NCBI GenBank assembly: GCA_003343565.1
Contig: QALA01000069.1
Coordinates: forward strand, 37,225-101,224
Source of the DNA: Verrucomicrobiota bacterium
GTDB lineage: Bacteria > Verrucomicrobiota > Verrucomicrobiia > Opitutales > Intestinicryptomonadaceae
Reading direction: 5' to 3'
DNA: 64,000 nucleotides
Position numbers and translations under genes: made by a program. A model generated the notes under the pieces. That model did no database searches, was not told the DNA's origin, and worked only from the letters and a program-made list of their open reading frames with translations. Positions within the stretch are counted from its first letter, which is position 1. Every line of letters starts with the position of its first letter. This document shows, one piece after another, positions 16,917-26,379 of the stretch.

Positions 16917-17987
16917 ATGGACGCGCTCGACTTCATAGTGGTCGGACAGGGCATAGCCGGTTCGTGCGCGGCGTATGAGCTGATGCGCCGCGGATTGAGG
17001 GTCGCGGTAATTGACGATTCGTGGGGGTCGGCCGCGTGCATAGTGGCAGCGGGAGTCATAAATCCGATTACCGGAAAGAGGCTTGTGAAGAGCTGGAGAA
17101 GCGAAGTCGCCCACCCGTTCGCGATGGATTTTTATTCAAAGCTTGAGGGGGAATTGGGCGCAAAGTTTTATCACACGCGCAAGATTCTCCAGCTGTGCCG
17201 CTCGGACGCGGAGTGCGTGCTGTGGCGTTCGAGGCTCGAAAATCCGGACTATTCCGAATATGTGGAGGCGAGTCTGCCGCCCGGAAGCTTTCCCGGCCTC
17301 AACGATTCGCGCGGCTCGCATTTGATAGGGAGATCGGCGTGGGTGGAGGCTCCGGCGGCGATGGAGGCTTTCAGGAAATTCTTTGTCCGCCGCCGCGCGT
17401 TGACGGAGGAGCGTTTCGACTTCTCGCGGCTCGCGCTGGAGGGCGAGCTCGTGCGCTACAAGAATCTTGCCGCGCGCAAAATAGTGTTTGCCGAGGGGTG
17501 GCGCGCGATGGAAAATCCGTTCTTTTCATGGCTTCCGTGGAGGCCGGCAAAGGGGGAGATTCTGGAGATCGAATCCGGGGCGGAACTTCCGGAATATGTC
17601 GTGCATAGGGGAAACTGGATTATGAAGTGCGCGCGCGGACGCTTCAGGATAGGCTCTACTTGGGACAGGGAAAATTCGGATTCCATTCCCACGCGCGCCG
17701 CGCGGGAGGAGCTGGAGTCGGCCGTCAAAAATATCCTTCCGAACTGCCGGGACGCGAAGGTCGTCGGCCACCAAGCCGGAGTGCGCCCGTGCACCGCCAC
17801 TACGAGACCGCATATAGGGGAATATCCCGCGGATTCCCGCCTGCTTTGCTTCAACGGCTTCGGCTCCAAAGGTTATGCGCTAAGCCCCTATTTTGCTTGG
17901 CGTTTTGCGGAGTGGGCGTGCGGTAATTGCCCTCCTGATCCGGAGGCGGATTTGACCCGGCACGCGCGCAAATTTTTCAGGCGTTGA
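16917..17987 (+). CDS. FAD-dependent oxidoreductase (DAO family)
   Basis: A 356-residue flavoprotein of the glycine/D-amino-acid oxidase type. The dinucleotide-binding motif is at the N terminus (FIVVGQGIAGSCAAYELMRRG, residues 6-26), followed by a region with AAGVINPITGKR. Near the C terminus are GVRPCTATTRPHIGEYP and FNGFGSKGYALSPY, the usual FAD-contacting end (GxRPxTxDxxPxIG and GxGxxG-x4-P). The substrate is not evident; relatives include MnmC-like and ThiO-like oxidases. It is 10 bases downstream of ruvB, so probably cotranscribed. Its last 127 bases and about 110 bases of flank are repeated immediately downstream. Confidence 0.8.
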   Translation: MDALDFIVVGQGIAGSCAAYELMRRGLRVAVIDDSWGSAACIVAAGVINPITGKRLVKSWRSEVAHPFAMDFYSKLEGELGAKFYHTRKILQLCRSDAECVLWRSRLENPDYSEYVEASLPPGSFPGLNDSRGSHLIGRSAWVEAPAAMEAFRKFFVRRRALTEERFDFSRLALEGELVRYKNLAARKIVFAEGWRAMENPFFSWLPWRPAKGEILEIESGAELPEYVVHRGNWIMKCARGRFRIGSTWDRENSDSIPTRAAREELESAVKNILPNCRDAKVVGHQAGVRPCTATTRPHIGEYPADSRLLCFNGFGSKGYALSPYFAWRFAEWACGNCPPDPEADLTRHARKFFRR

Positions 17988-18388
17988 TTGCGTTTTTTTA
18001 CTTTCTGGAGCGCGTTTGGATTTTTGTAATGAGGGCGGACTTGCGCTTTTGTCTTGCGCGTACATTGACAATGTCCGCGGCATTGGTGAAGTTTGTATAT
18101 TTACACGCGTGGTGTGCAAAAAAAGTTGCGGTTTAATTTGATTGTCCAGCGGCTCCAAAGGTTATGCGCTAAGCCCCTATTTTGCTTGGCGTTTTGCGGA
18201 GTGGGCGTGCGGGAATTGCCCTCCTGATCCGGAGGCGGATTTGACCCGGCATGCGCGCAAATTTTTCAGGCGTTGATTGCATTTTTTTACTTTCGGGAAC
18301 GCGTTTGGATTTTTGCAATGAAGGAGGACTTGCGCTTTTGTCTTGCGCGTACATTGACAATGTCTGCGGCATTGGGGAAGTTTGTATT
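17861..18388 (+). repeat. Tandem duplication of 239 bp including the oxidoreductase 3' end
   Basis: Copy 1 is 17861-18099 and copy 2 is 18150-18388, with a constant offset of 289 bases and no gaps. About 11 substitutions by eye give roughly 95 percent identity. Copy 1 covers the last codons of the FAD oxidoreductase plus flank. Copy 2 starts abruptly at the same CGGCTCCAAAGG sequence after an unrelated 50-base gap. Confidence 0.95.
18150..18276 (+). pseudogene. Orphan duplicate of the FAD oxidoreductase C-terminus
   Basis: The first 127 bases of repeat copy 2 encode the same last 41 residues and stop codon as the parent gene, with only two differences, both silent (GGT/GGG and CAC/CAT). There is no start codon or ribosome site in front, so it is a fragment and not a gene. 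Confidence 0.85.
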
Positions 18389-18771
18389 TTAATTTGCGCG
18401 CGCGGTGTGCGTTTCGGAAACGCCGGCCGCATTTTGATTGTTGTGCGAAATATCGGAAGGAGTGCGGAGCATGTCGCGTGTTCGCAGGCGAAGGAATTTG
18501 CGCTTTATCGCGTCGGCCGCGCGGGAAGGGCGCGGCGTGTCGGACATTGCGGAGTGCGGAAAATGCAAGTTTGGATTACAATTCGAAATCTTGCGTTTCG
18601 TTTTCGCGCGAATCGGGCAATGTGCGCGCGCGAGGTTTGGCAACTCTTAGGCTTTGCCTTGACGCGTATTGCGGGCGCGCCGGAAAGTTGCGGTTTCCGC
18701 CGCTCAAATGCGGGAAACGGCGCGCGCGGCATTTCCCATTTGCGCCGCGAATGGGGGGCGGAGCGGTTCAA
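18389..18771. other. Spacer without recognisable gene
   Basis: G- and C-rich sequence between repeat copy 2 and the end of sufS. Open frames here have biased composition and no recognisable motifs. Confidence 0.4.
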
Positions 18772-19992
18772 TCAAGACAGCAATTTTACCGCGCGTTCGA
18801 GAGTCTCGGCGAAATAGTCGACCTCTTCGAGCGTGTTGTAAAAGGCCATGGAGGCCCGGCAGGTCGCGCTCACGCCGAGCGCGCAGACAAGCGGTTCCGC
18901 GCAATGGTGGCCCGTGCGTATTGCGATTCCCGCGGCATTCATTAGCGTCGAGATGTCGTTCGGGTGTACGCCCGCGCACGAGAACGAAACGAGGCTCACT
19001 TTGTCCTCGGCTGTTCCGTGGATTTTTATTGAGCCGATATTTTCCAGCCGCTCAGTGAGGGCTTTCAAAAGTTTTTGCTCGTGCGCCTTCGCCGCGGGAA
19101 TGTCCAGTTTTTCGAGGTATTTTATCGCCGCCGCAAAACCTATCGCTCCGGATATATTCGGCGTTCCGGCCTCAAACCTTTCGGGCGACGGGCGGAAGGT
19201 CGTGGCGTCCCACGAGACGTTCTCTATCATGTCTCCGCCGCCCTGCCAGACCGGCATGGAGTCCAGTATGCTGCGCCTTCCTATCAGCAGTCCGCTGCCG
19301 TCGGCCCCGCAGCACTTGTGCGACGATATTGCGGCGAAATCGCAGCCGGATTTCGATATGTCGTCCAGAAAGTGCGGCGCGCTCTGCGCGGCGTCGACGC
19401 AAAACTTCGCGCCGACGGATTTTGCAATTTGCGCGATTTTGGCGACGTCGTTTACCGTGCCCAGCACGTTGGAAGCGTGCGTTGCCGAAATTATTTTTGT
19501 GCGCTTTCCGGCTTTGGCTGCGAGGTCGTCCATATCCAGCGAGCCGTCGGGAAGAATGTTCGCCGCTACGACTTTCGCCCCCGTCCGTTGCGCGGCGATC
19601 TGCCACGGAACTATGTTGGCGTGGTGCTCCATTTGCGTAAGCAGAATCTCGTCGCCGGGCTTCAAATTGGCCGTCCCCCAGCATTGGGCGACAATGTTGA
19701 GAGATTCCGTCGCGCCGCGCGTAAAGACGCATTCAAAGTCTTCCGGAACTCCGAAGAACTGCGCCGCGGTTTTGCGCGCGTCCTCGTAGGCGCAGGTGGC
19801 GCGGCGGCTTAGCTCGTGCGCGCTGCGGTGTATGTTCGCGTTGTCGCGCCGGTAAAATTCGGAAACCGCTTCTATGACGCATTCCGGCTTTTGGGCGGTT
19901 GCGGCGTTGTCGAAATAGACGAGCGGGCGGCCGTTGACCGTCTGCGAAAGTATCGGAAAGTCTCCCCTTATTTTTTCTATGTCGAAGTTCAT
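18772..19992 (-). CDS. sufS: Cysteine desulfurase SufS
   Basis: SufS is a PLP enzyme that takes sulfur from cysteine for Fe-S cluster assembly. It is 406 residues, the normal length. The start FPILSQTVNGRPLVYFDNAATAQKP is typical of SufS. The PLP lysine is Lys226, in SSHKCCGADGSGLL, and the catalytic cysteine is Cys364, in RTGHHCAEPL; both fall at the positions known in the E. coli enzyme. The loop after the lysine is odd: most members have GHK-x-x-GPTGIG, whereas here it reads HKCCGADGSG with two extra cysteines. No other suf gene is adjacent, so it stands alone on the minus strand. Confidence 0.93.
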   Translation of the reverse strand: MNFDIEKIRGDFPILSQTVNGRPLVYFDNAATAQKPECVIEAVSEFYRRDNANIHRSAHELSRRATCAYEDARKTAAQFFGVPEDFECVFTRGATESLNIVAQCWGTANLKPGDEILLTQMEHHANIVPWQIAAQRTGAKVVAANILPDGSLDMDDLAAKAGKRTKIISATHASNVLGTVNDVAKIAQIAKSVGAKFCVDAAQSAPHFLDDISKSGCDFAAISSHKCCGADGSGLLIGRRSILDSMPVWQGGGDMIENVSWDATTFRPSPERFEAGTPNISGAIGFAAAIKYLEKLDIPAAKAHEQKLLKALTERLENIGSIKIHGTAEDKVSLVSFSCAGVHPNDISTLMNAAGIAIRTGHHCAEPLVCALGVSATCRASMAFYNTLEEVDYFAETLERAVKLLS

Positions 19993-20623
19993 CTATAATG
20001 TGGAATTTGGCATTTTTTCCGCGTTCTAAAAAGCAAAATTTGCGCTTTGCGATTTTCTCCGGCGTTTTGCCGGCAGGCGGCGTTTCGGTGTCCCGGCGGG
20101 CGGAGGAAAAAACGGCGTCTTAAAAATTCCGCCGACCGTTTGTGGAAGGCGGTTTTTTTAACGTAGCAAACGCCGTTTATTTTCGCGGCGCATGTTTTCC
20201 TTATTTAAGGGAAATCCTCGGCAAAAAAAGCCTTTTTACAAGGCAATCCCGCTTTGTGCGTGCGTTTCATGGGCGGGGTTGGGAGAAAAACAAGCGGCGG
20301 CTGGTGGCAAACAAATGGCAGTGAGGGGAAGCGGGCTGGGGTGTGTTTTCTGCCGCATCTGGGGGGGGGAACTCTCAACTTGGGCACGCGAATTGCGGGG
20401 TGCGGGGTGTGAATTGCAAATTGCAGATTGAAAATTTCGGACAGCGTTTGGAAATTTTTTAGGAATTTTTTGCGGCGTTTGGCGGGCGGCGGACTTGTCA
20501 AGGGGGAAAATGGGAAAATCGGGTATCGGGAGAAATTTCGCGGCGGATTGGGGCGGGGCGGAAGGGCTTATTTATGCGGTTTAAGGATAATGTCCAAAAC
20601 TCAACATCATATCATAAAAAATA
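19993..20623. other. Spacer without recognisable gene
   Basis: About 630 bases between the divergent sufS and PEP-CTERM genes. It contains G-runs (GGGGGGG near 20361) and a T-rich half. I see no gene. The last 60 bases before the promoter are very AT-rich. Confidence 0.5.
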
Positions 20624-20652
20624 TTATGAAATTTTTTAAACGCCTTTATAAT
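20624..20652 (+). promoter_or_regulatory. Probable sigma-70-type promoter of the PEP-CTERM gene
   Basis: A perfect -10 box TATAAT (20647-20652) lies 17 bases after a weak -35 TTATGA (20624-20629), inside an AT-rich stretch. Transcription would start near 20659, about 50 bases before the chosen start codon. Confidence 0.5.
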
Positions 20653-20707
20653 TTTCATTAGACGTTTTTTTATGACGAAAACCAAACCCGACAGGAGAAA
20701 TCCATTC

Positions 20708-22177
20708 ATGAAAAATACATTCCGCAAATGTGTATCGCTTTTGGGCGTTCTCTCCCTCGCCGCGCCGTCGGCGTTTTCAACCGACTACTATCTAAACGGC
20801 GACATCAGACAGTTGCACGCCGACATCGCATGGGAGGACACTTCCGGCTATTGGTATCTGAGCAACGGCACCTCCGACCCTTATGACGGTGTTCCGGAAA
20901 TATCTTCGTCCGACAATCTGATTTTCGACTATATCGGAGAGGCGTACGGGGGCGGCGGAAACGGCGGAAACATAATTTTGTCGTCGGATTTGAACGTCAA
21001 CAGTCTAAGAAACAACATTGCGGTGGGCATATCCGCGCAGACAGAAGTCAATGTAAATATATCCGGCGATCTTTCCATGATTAGGTATGTCAACGCCTTT
21101 TCGGGAGCGATAAACCTTACGGCGGCGAATGTGCACGTTTCGCAGGGGGCGTTTTTTGGAGGTTTGGGCACGTCCGGGCTGGGCATTTCGATAAGCGCAA
21201 TAAAGAGCCTGAACGTCACGGGCGTGTTTTCTACGTCTTCGTCGGCGGGACAACAGCCGGCGGTATTTTACGCAAACGGCGTCGAAAACCACGGCATAGA
21301 CAACGCCGATGCGAACATAAATATTCTCACGGGAACTTTGGAGGGGACCAGCGGCGCGCTGTTCTACGGGGCCAGCGACACGCAGTCTACCCGTACGATT
21401 GCGCAGGACGGGTTTTTAAGCGTAAATCGTGTGACGGGGACGGCGTCGATAGGCATTGCCGGAAATTCGAGTTCCACAGGGGTTCTCACGGCGGTGTTCA
21501 AAACCACTGTGGATTCTATCAGCACGGGCGGATTTTACGAGACCGGCGCGGGGAAGTCCAAAATCGCGCTGGTTTCAAAGGGCGTTTTTTCGCAGTCCTT
21601 TGAAGGGGCGACCATGCAATTTACGGGCGGCGTCAGAATGATAGGCGGCGGGCTGTTCCTCAACTACGCGGACGATTCGGGAGTCTCGCACGGGAGGCTG
21701 TCGTTTGAAAAGGACAACTCGTTTGCGATTGCCAGCTTTGGAAATTCAAACGAGAGCGTCGGCGGAACTTTCGTGTTCGACGACATCGACGTCTCAAGCG
21801 GAGGGGAGCTCGTGGTGCGCTTTTCGGACAGGGCGACCTTCGACTCCATAAGCCTTTCCTCCGGCGGCATAGGCGGAACGGGAACCCTTGTTATAGATTT
21901 TGGCACGGCGAATGCCGAAGATTTGGCCAAGCTCATATCCGGGTCCGCCGAGGAGGGAATAAGAATCGTCTCATGGGAGGCCGGCAACGCGTGTTCGGCG
22001 AACGTTGCGGCGGCTGTGAGCCTGTTTGAATACGAGGGCGCGGAGTATGTCTTCAGGAGCGCGTCGGCGGACGACGGATTGTACGTCGCGTATGTGGCCG
22101 TTCCCGAACCCGCTTTTGCGGCCGCGATATTGGGGGCGTTGTCCGCGGCTTTTGCCATGCGCGGCAGGAGGCGTTAG
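20708..22177 (+). CDS. Secreted protein with PEP-CTERM sorting signal
   Basis: A 489-residue exported protein. The N terminus is a Sec signal peptide (MKNTFRKC, then LLGVLSLAAPSAFS). The body is Gly/Ser/Asn-rich and beta-rich, of the kind found in autotransporter-like or beta-helix surface proteins. The C terminus is a PEP-CTERM signal: VPEP, then a hydrophobic stretch (AFAAAILGALSAAFAM), then RGRRR. Such proteins are normally processed by an exosortase and anchored or released at the surface, often in organisms that make exopolysaccharide; no exosortase gene is in this window. I chose ATG 20708 because AGGAGA lies 11 bases upstream and the signal peptide begins there; an in-frame ATG at 20672 would add 12 polar residues. 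Confidence 0.85.
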   Translation: MKNTFRKCVSLLGVLSLAAPSAFSTDYYLNGDIRQLHADIAWEDTSGYWYLSNGTSDPYDGVPEISSSDNLIFDYIGEAYGGGGNGGNIILSSDLNVNSLRNNIAVGISAQTEVNVNISGDLSMIRYVNAFSGAINLTAANVHVSQGAFFGGLGTSGLGISISAIKSLNVTGVFSTSSSAGQQPAVFYANGVENHGIDNADANINILTGTLEGTSGALFYGASDTQSTRTIAQDGFLSVNRVTGTASIGIAGNSSSTGVLTAVFKTTVDSISTGGFYETGAGKSKIALVSKGVFSQSFEGATMQFTGGVRMIGGGLFLNYADDSGVSHGRLSFEKDNSFAIASFGNSNESVGGTFVFDDIDVSSGGELVVRFSDRATFDSISLSSGGIGGTGTLVIDFGTANAEDLAKLISGSAEEGIRIVSWEAGNACSANVAAAVSLFEYEGAEYVFRSASADDGLYVAYVAVPEPAFAAAILGALSAAFAMRGRRR

Positions 22178-23004
22178 GCGCCTGCAAAGACGCGTCGGCC
22201 GGCCGTTTTGTTTCGCCGCCTTACTGCGCCGCATTTCCGCTGCGCAACATGCGCGCGGCGGTTTGCATGCGGCTTTATGTACGGGGTTGCGCGCGGCGGT
22301 TTGCGTGCGGAAACTGCTGGAAAATGCTGCGCGATAACGGGAGTTCCCGCGCCGGTTTGGCGGCATTTTGGCGGCGTTTAAACGGAATGCGAAATGCTAA
22401 AATGCGGCGGATTTGGGGTCGCGTTTTTTTGAATATTTTTTGTTTTAGCCTAATGTGAAATATGATTCGGAATTATCTCAACGCGGGGTAAAAATTATAA
22501 AATCTGCCGGGAGGCCGCGCGGGGCGGACGAAATATTTTTTTATTTTTTTTACGTTCGGGTGCGTTTTTTGCGCGGGGCGTAAAAGGCGGCCGGATTTGG
22601 AGCGTTTGTTGAAAACGCCGATTCCAATGCCGATTTGATTTTGTCGAAGCGCTATCGGGCGAAGCGTTCGGAAAGGGAGGCGTCCTGCAAGTATCGTTTC
22701 GTTTTTTTTAAATCAAATTTTGCAATGCTGCGCGCGGGGCGCGGCATTTGCCGTTTTGCGGCGTTTTGCGCGCGTTGCCTGCGGCGCGTTGCGGCGGTCG
22801 CGGAAATTTTCGAGTGTTTATCCGGCCGATATTGGGGAGTTTTGCGCCGCGTTTTGCGCGTGCGCCGCTCACGCGCGGCCTTGTAAAATCGGGTTTTTCA
22901 ATGCGCGCGGCGCGGGGGGGCTTTGACTTGACAAAGCGCGCACTTCAGGCAATATCGGCGGCGTTTTCCGGCGTCGATATTGCCGGCGCAAATCAGATTC
23001 GGCC
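22178..23004. other. Long spacer, A-poor and G+T-rich on the plus strand
   Basis: No gene was recognised in these 827 bases. A 22-bp element (GCGCGCGGCGGTTTGC, then ATGCGG or GTGCGG) occurs at 22251-22272 and 22289-22310 with one mismatch. The segment 22490-22930 is strongly depleted in A on the plus strand (for example one A in 22741-22800). Confidence 0.5.
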
Positions 23005-26000
23005 ATGAACAGAAATATCGCGATACTTTTATTGCCGCTCTTCCTTCTTTGGCTCTGTCCGCTTTGGGGGCGGCCGCTTTTGCCGCCCCTTCCGGAGCCT
23101 CCGGCGCTGCGGGAAGTTCCGCATTCGGGAAAGCCGGTAGAGGCGGAAATCAGGGTTGTGTCGATATCCGAAAAGAACGGACGAGCGGCGGAAGTTCCGG
23201 AGTTTCGCTTCGGAAACAAGTCGCTGGATTTCAAAGTGCGCGAGGGCACTTCGCTCATAGCCGCGCCGAATGCGCCCGTCATAACGGTCAACGGCAAGAG
23301 CGTTGCAAAGCTGTCGCTTTGGGGGATAAACAAAAACGGTTTCGGCTATCCGTTCAAGGAGATTGACGGCGATCCGCCCCATCAGGAGACGAATGCGGCG
23401 GCGGGAACTTACGTCTTTAAAAAGCCGTATCTGGCCTCAAACGGCAAGAGGGCAGTGGCGACGCTTTCGGCAAAAGTCGAAGGAAAGTCGAAAGTAAGAC
23501 TGGAGTGGGACAGCGGCTCGCCGGACGCCGTCAGCCTCTGGGTCGTTCTCGACCGGTCGCGCGGCGACAACGTGTCTTTCGGCGGAAAAAAGTGGGAAAA
23601 CAAAGACAGGCAATTTCTGCTCTCCCGTAAAAATTTTGAATACGCCGAAGACGTTTACGGGGACATCTCCGTGTCTGCGGGGGCTCCCACTGACGAGTTT
23701 AAAATCGTCTTTGGCGGCGGCGCAAAAGGGAACGTCACTGACAGCTACAAGCGCAACAAATGGGGCGAATCCTTCGGCCTGATATACCGAAACAGCGAAA
23801 TTTCCGGCCGCGGCGGCCCGACTTCCGGAAGCGCGACAATAGACTTTGGCGAGTGCCACAAAGACGAATCCGCCCCTCCGCCGGTCGGCGTTCTCGACTT
23901 TTGGGAGCTTGACGCCACGCACGTTCCGCTTTCTCCGGTCGCCAACATAATGCCGAATCCGGGTTTCGAGCAGGGGTTGCGCTATTGGAACGAAAGGCGC
24001 GGCGAACTCTGGATTCCGGGCAGGCCGCAGAAGTTTGAAATTTCCGGCGATGCGTTCGAGGGGAAAAGCTCTCTGCTTCTGCGGGACGGGAAGAGTTTGG
24101 TGTCGTTTCCGCTGTCGCTCAAGAGCGGAAGGAAGTACACTTTGAGTTTTTACGCCAAAAGTCTCGGAGCGCGCACGGTCCGCGCGAGCCTTAAAAGCGC
24201 GGCGAAGGGCGGCAACATTCCCGGCGCGGACGGCATACACGGCCTCGGCGACAATTCTGCGGACTCGTCGTTCGAGGCCTCAAAACAGTGGCGGAGATAC
24301 AGCAGAACCTTCACCGCCGACTGCTACGGAATCAAAATTTTTCTTCAGGCCCGCGGCGGCGACGCGCTCTTCGACGCCCTTCAGCTTCAGGAGGGGGAGG
24401 TTCCCACGGAATTTGTCAAGGCTCCGATCGAGGGAAATTTGACCGTTTCCGCACCCGGCGGCGATCTGTCTTTCGGAGAGCCGATAGGCGCGCGATTTCA
24501 TGCGTTCGGCGCGCCGGGAACGCGCGCAGTCGCAAAGCTTTCGCTCAAAAACATCTATTACGAAACTCTCTTTGAAAAAGACCTCGACATAGAAATCGGG
24601 CCCGACGGGACGTTTAGCGCGCCGCTGGACTTCGACCAAAACAGATTGGGCCAGGGAATATTTTGCCTGCGCGCCGACTATAAGGCGGAGGGTTTTCCGG
24701 CCTATTCGGACTACTACCGCTTCGACGTGATGAAAAAGCTTTTCAACACGCACGCGACAAAAAACATATTCGGCACCGGAAAGGCGTTCGACGTCCACCC
24801 CAGCGCGGACAAGCTGGCGCGCAAATTCATGGAGTGGGGATTCGGCTCCACCAACTGGTACGACCCCGTCGCCGCGGAAGACTACGCCGCATTCATGAAA
24901 ATAAAGGAGCCCACCACCGAACTTTTCAGAAGGTACAGAATAGACAACACGCTCTTTAGCTCGCACATCGAGGCTCCGGACAGGGCGATACTTCCGCAGT
25001 TGCGAAAAATGAAGCGCGACGACTTCCGCAAAGAGGTCTCGTCGGAAATCTTAAAGCTCGTCGAGCGCGACGTGAAAATTCAGCTGGAAAACTATCCTGA
25101 AGATTTAATGATGTGCTACGCCCCGTCGAACGAGGAGGAGCAGAGCGTGCGCGGGAATTTTGACGGCTATTTCAAAATTCAGGCGGCCGTAAGAAAGGCG
25201 GCTCTGGAGGTCAGGCCGAATTTGAAGATGTCGCCCACGCACGGGACGTGCAGGTATGCGAAAAATTATCCGGTCGGGGTGGAGGCCGTAAACAGGTACA
25301 TGGAGCTTGCCGTCGCCAACGGCTTCAAATGGGACTACATCACCGTCCACATGTACGGCAGCTACGACGTGGATCCGGAGGACGATTTCGACGCAAACAT
25401 CGCGATGCTCAAGGCCAACATGTCCGCGCGCGGGCACGCGGGAGTTCCCATACAAATTTCCGAATGCGGAAACATATGCGACGTGTCAATCCCCCTGTGG
25501 AACACCCATTGGTACGATCATTACTCAAGCGGGAGGCTCGGATACGATTTCAACAACCAGGAGATATACCAGGCCTGCGTCTTTGCGCGGCTGTATTTGG
25601 CGGCCTTGAAATATTATCCGCAGGTGGAGGCCGTGAACATATGGGTATATTATCCGGCGTTCGATGCGCGCATGAGCGCGCTGCTGCTGTGCAAGGCGGT
25701 GAACACGCTGGGAAATTTGTATGCGGACGTCGGGTTTGCCGGGGAGGCTCGCCCCGCGCCGGGAGTGCGCGCATACGTTTTTGAGGACCGCGCCAATTCC
25801 GGGGCGATAGCCGCCGTTTGGGCGACTTCCGAGGAGATCGCGCGCGGCCGCAAACGGGCTCCGGCATTGCTTGTCAAATTCGACCAGCCGGCGGAGTTTT
25901 ACGACATAAACGGAAATCCGCGCGCGGCTCCCGCGGCGGACAAGGACGGAAATGTCCGCGTGCCGCTCTCCGCCGCTCCGCTGTCGATAAGGGCGGCCGA

Positions 26001-26055
26001 TGCGGGCGGGCTGTTGAAGTCGCTCAAGTCCGCGGTCGTTTTGCCGCCGAATTAG
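23005..26055 (+). CDS. Secreted modular glycoside hydrolase (clan GH-A-like) with carbohydrate-binding module
   Basis: A 1016-residue exported protein with a signal peptide (IAILLLPLFLLWLCPLWG). The N-terminal 300 residues are a beta-rich domain. Residues about 313-470 look like a CBM4/9-type module (NIMPNPGFEQGLRYWNERRG ... FYAKSL ... DALQLQEGE). From about 590 on there is a TIM-barrel-like domain with a candidate acid/base pair Asn709-Glu710 (APSNEE) and a candidate nucleophile Glu820 (IQISECGN). The NE plus E arrangement is typical of clan GH-A enzymes. The GH family and substrate are not clear to me. A small C-terminal beta domain closes the protein. It stands alone, without transporter or regulator genes. 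Confidence 0.7.
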   Translation: MNRNIAILLLPLFLLWLCPLWGRPLLPPLPEPPALREVPHSGKPVEAEIRVVSISEKNGRAAEVPEFRFGNKSLDFKVREGTSLIAAPNAPVITVNGKSVAKLSLWGINKNGFGYPFKEIDGDPPHQETNAAAGTYVFKKPYLASNGKRAVATLSAKVEGKSKVRLEWDSGSPDAVSLWVVLDRSRGDNVSFGGKKWENKDRQFLLSRKNFEYAEDVYGDISVSAGAPTDEFKIVFGGGAKGNVTDSYKRNKWGESFGLIYRNSEISGRGGPTSGSATIDFGECHKDESAPPPVGVLDFWELDATHVPLSPVANIMPNPGFEQGLRYWNERRGELWIPGRPQKFEISGDAFEGKSSLLLRDGKSLVSFPLSLKSGRKYTLSFYAKSLGARTVRASLKSAAKGGNIPGADGIHGLGDNSADSSFEASKQWRRYSRTFTADCYGIKIFLQARGGDALFDALQLQEGEVPTEFVKAPIEGNLTVSAPGGDLSFGEPIGARFHAFGAPGTRAVAKLSLKNIYYETLFEKDLDIEIGPDGTFSAPLDFDQNRLGQGIFCLRADYKAEGFPAYSDYYRFDVMKKLFNTHATKNIFGTGKAFDVHPSADKLARKFMEWGFGSTNWYDPVAAEDYAAFMKIKEPTTELFRRYRIDNTLFSSHIEAPDRAILPQLRKMKRDDFRKEVSSEILKLVERDVKIQLENYPEDLMMCYAPSNEEEQSVRGNFDGYFKIQAAVRKAALEVRPNLKMSPTHGTCRYAKNYPVGVEAVNRYMELAVANGFKWDYITVHMYGSYDVDPEDDFDANIAMLKANMSARGHAGVPIQISECGNICDVSIPLWNTHWYDHYSSGRLGYDFNNQEIYQACVFARLYLAALKYYPQVEAVNIWVYYPAFDARMSALLLCKAVNTLGNLYADVGFAGEARPAPGVRAYVFEDRANSGAIAAVWATSEEIARGRKRAPALLVKFDQPAEFYDINGNPRAAPAADKDGNVRVPLSAAPLSIRAADAGGLLKSLKSAVVLPPN

Positions 26056-26379
26056 CGTTTTTTTACGAAGCGGGAAACGGCGGTTTGAAAGCGGCGTCGT
26101 TTTTTTTGCGCGGATTGCTTTGCGGATTGTTTTGCATAAACGGCGCGCGCTTATGGAGCGGGCGGTTTGCAATGCGCGCGCTTTGCAATGCATGCGGCTT
26201 AAATTAAATCCGGTTGCGGCGGAGGGCGGCAAATGCGGGCCGGGCTGCGGCGGTGCGGGGCGTCGAAGTTATTTCTTGCCAAACCGCGCGGATTGGAACA
26301 TTCTTTTTTACTCTAATTTTTTACGGCGCCGGCCGGCATTTTTCGGGGCGCGCATGAATGTTTTTTTTCTGACAGCAAA
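26056..26379. other. Spacer without recognisable gene
   Basis: G- and T-rich spacer between the glycoside hydrolase and lysS. It must contain the lysS promoter, but I cannot place one with confidence. Confidence 0.4.

Noticed and set aside
17880..18432. Two related minus-strand open frames of about 90 codons opposite the duplicated oxidoreductase end
   Set aside because: They are similar only because the DNA is duplicated; they lie antisense to real coding sequence and have no motif or ribosome site.
20330..20600. G-run-rich spacer as a possible regulatory G-quadruplex region
   Set aside because: Single long G-runs occur, but four regularly spaced runs are not evident, and no gene lies at a suitable distance.
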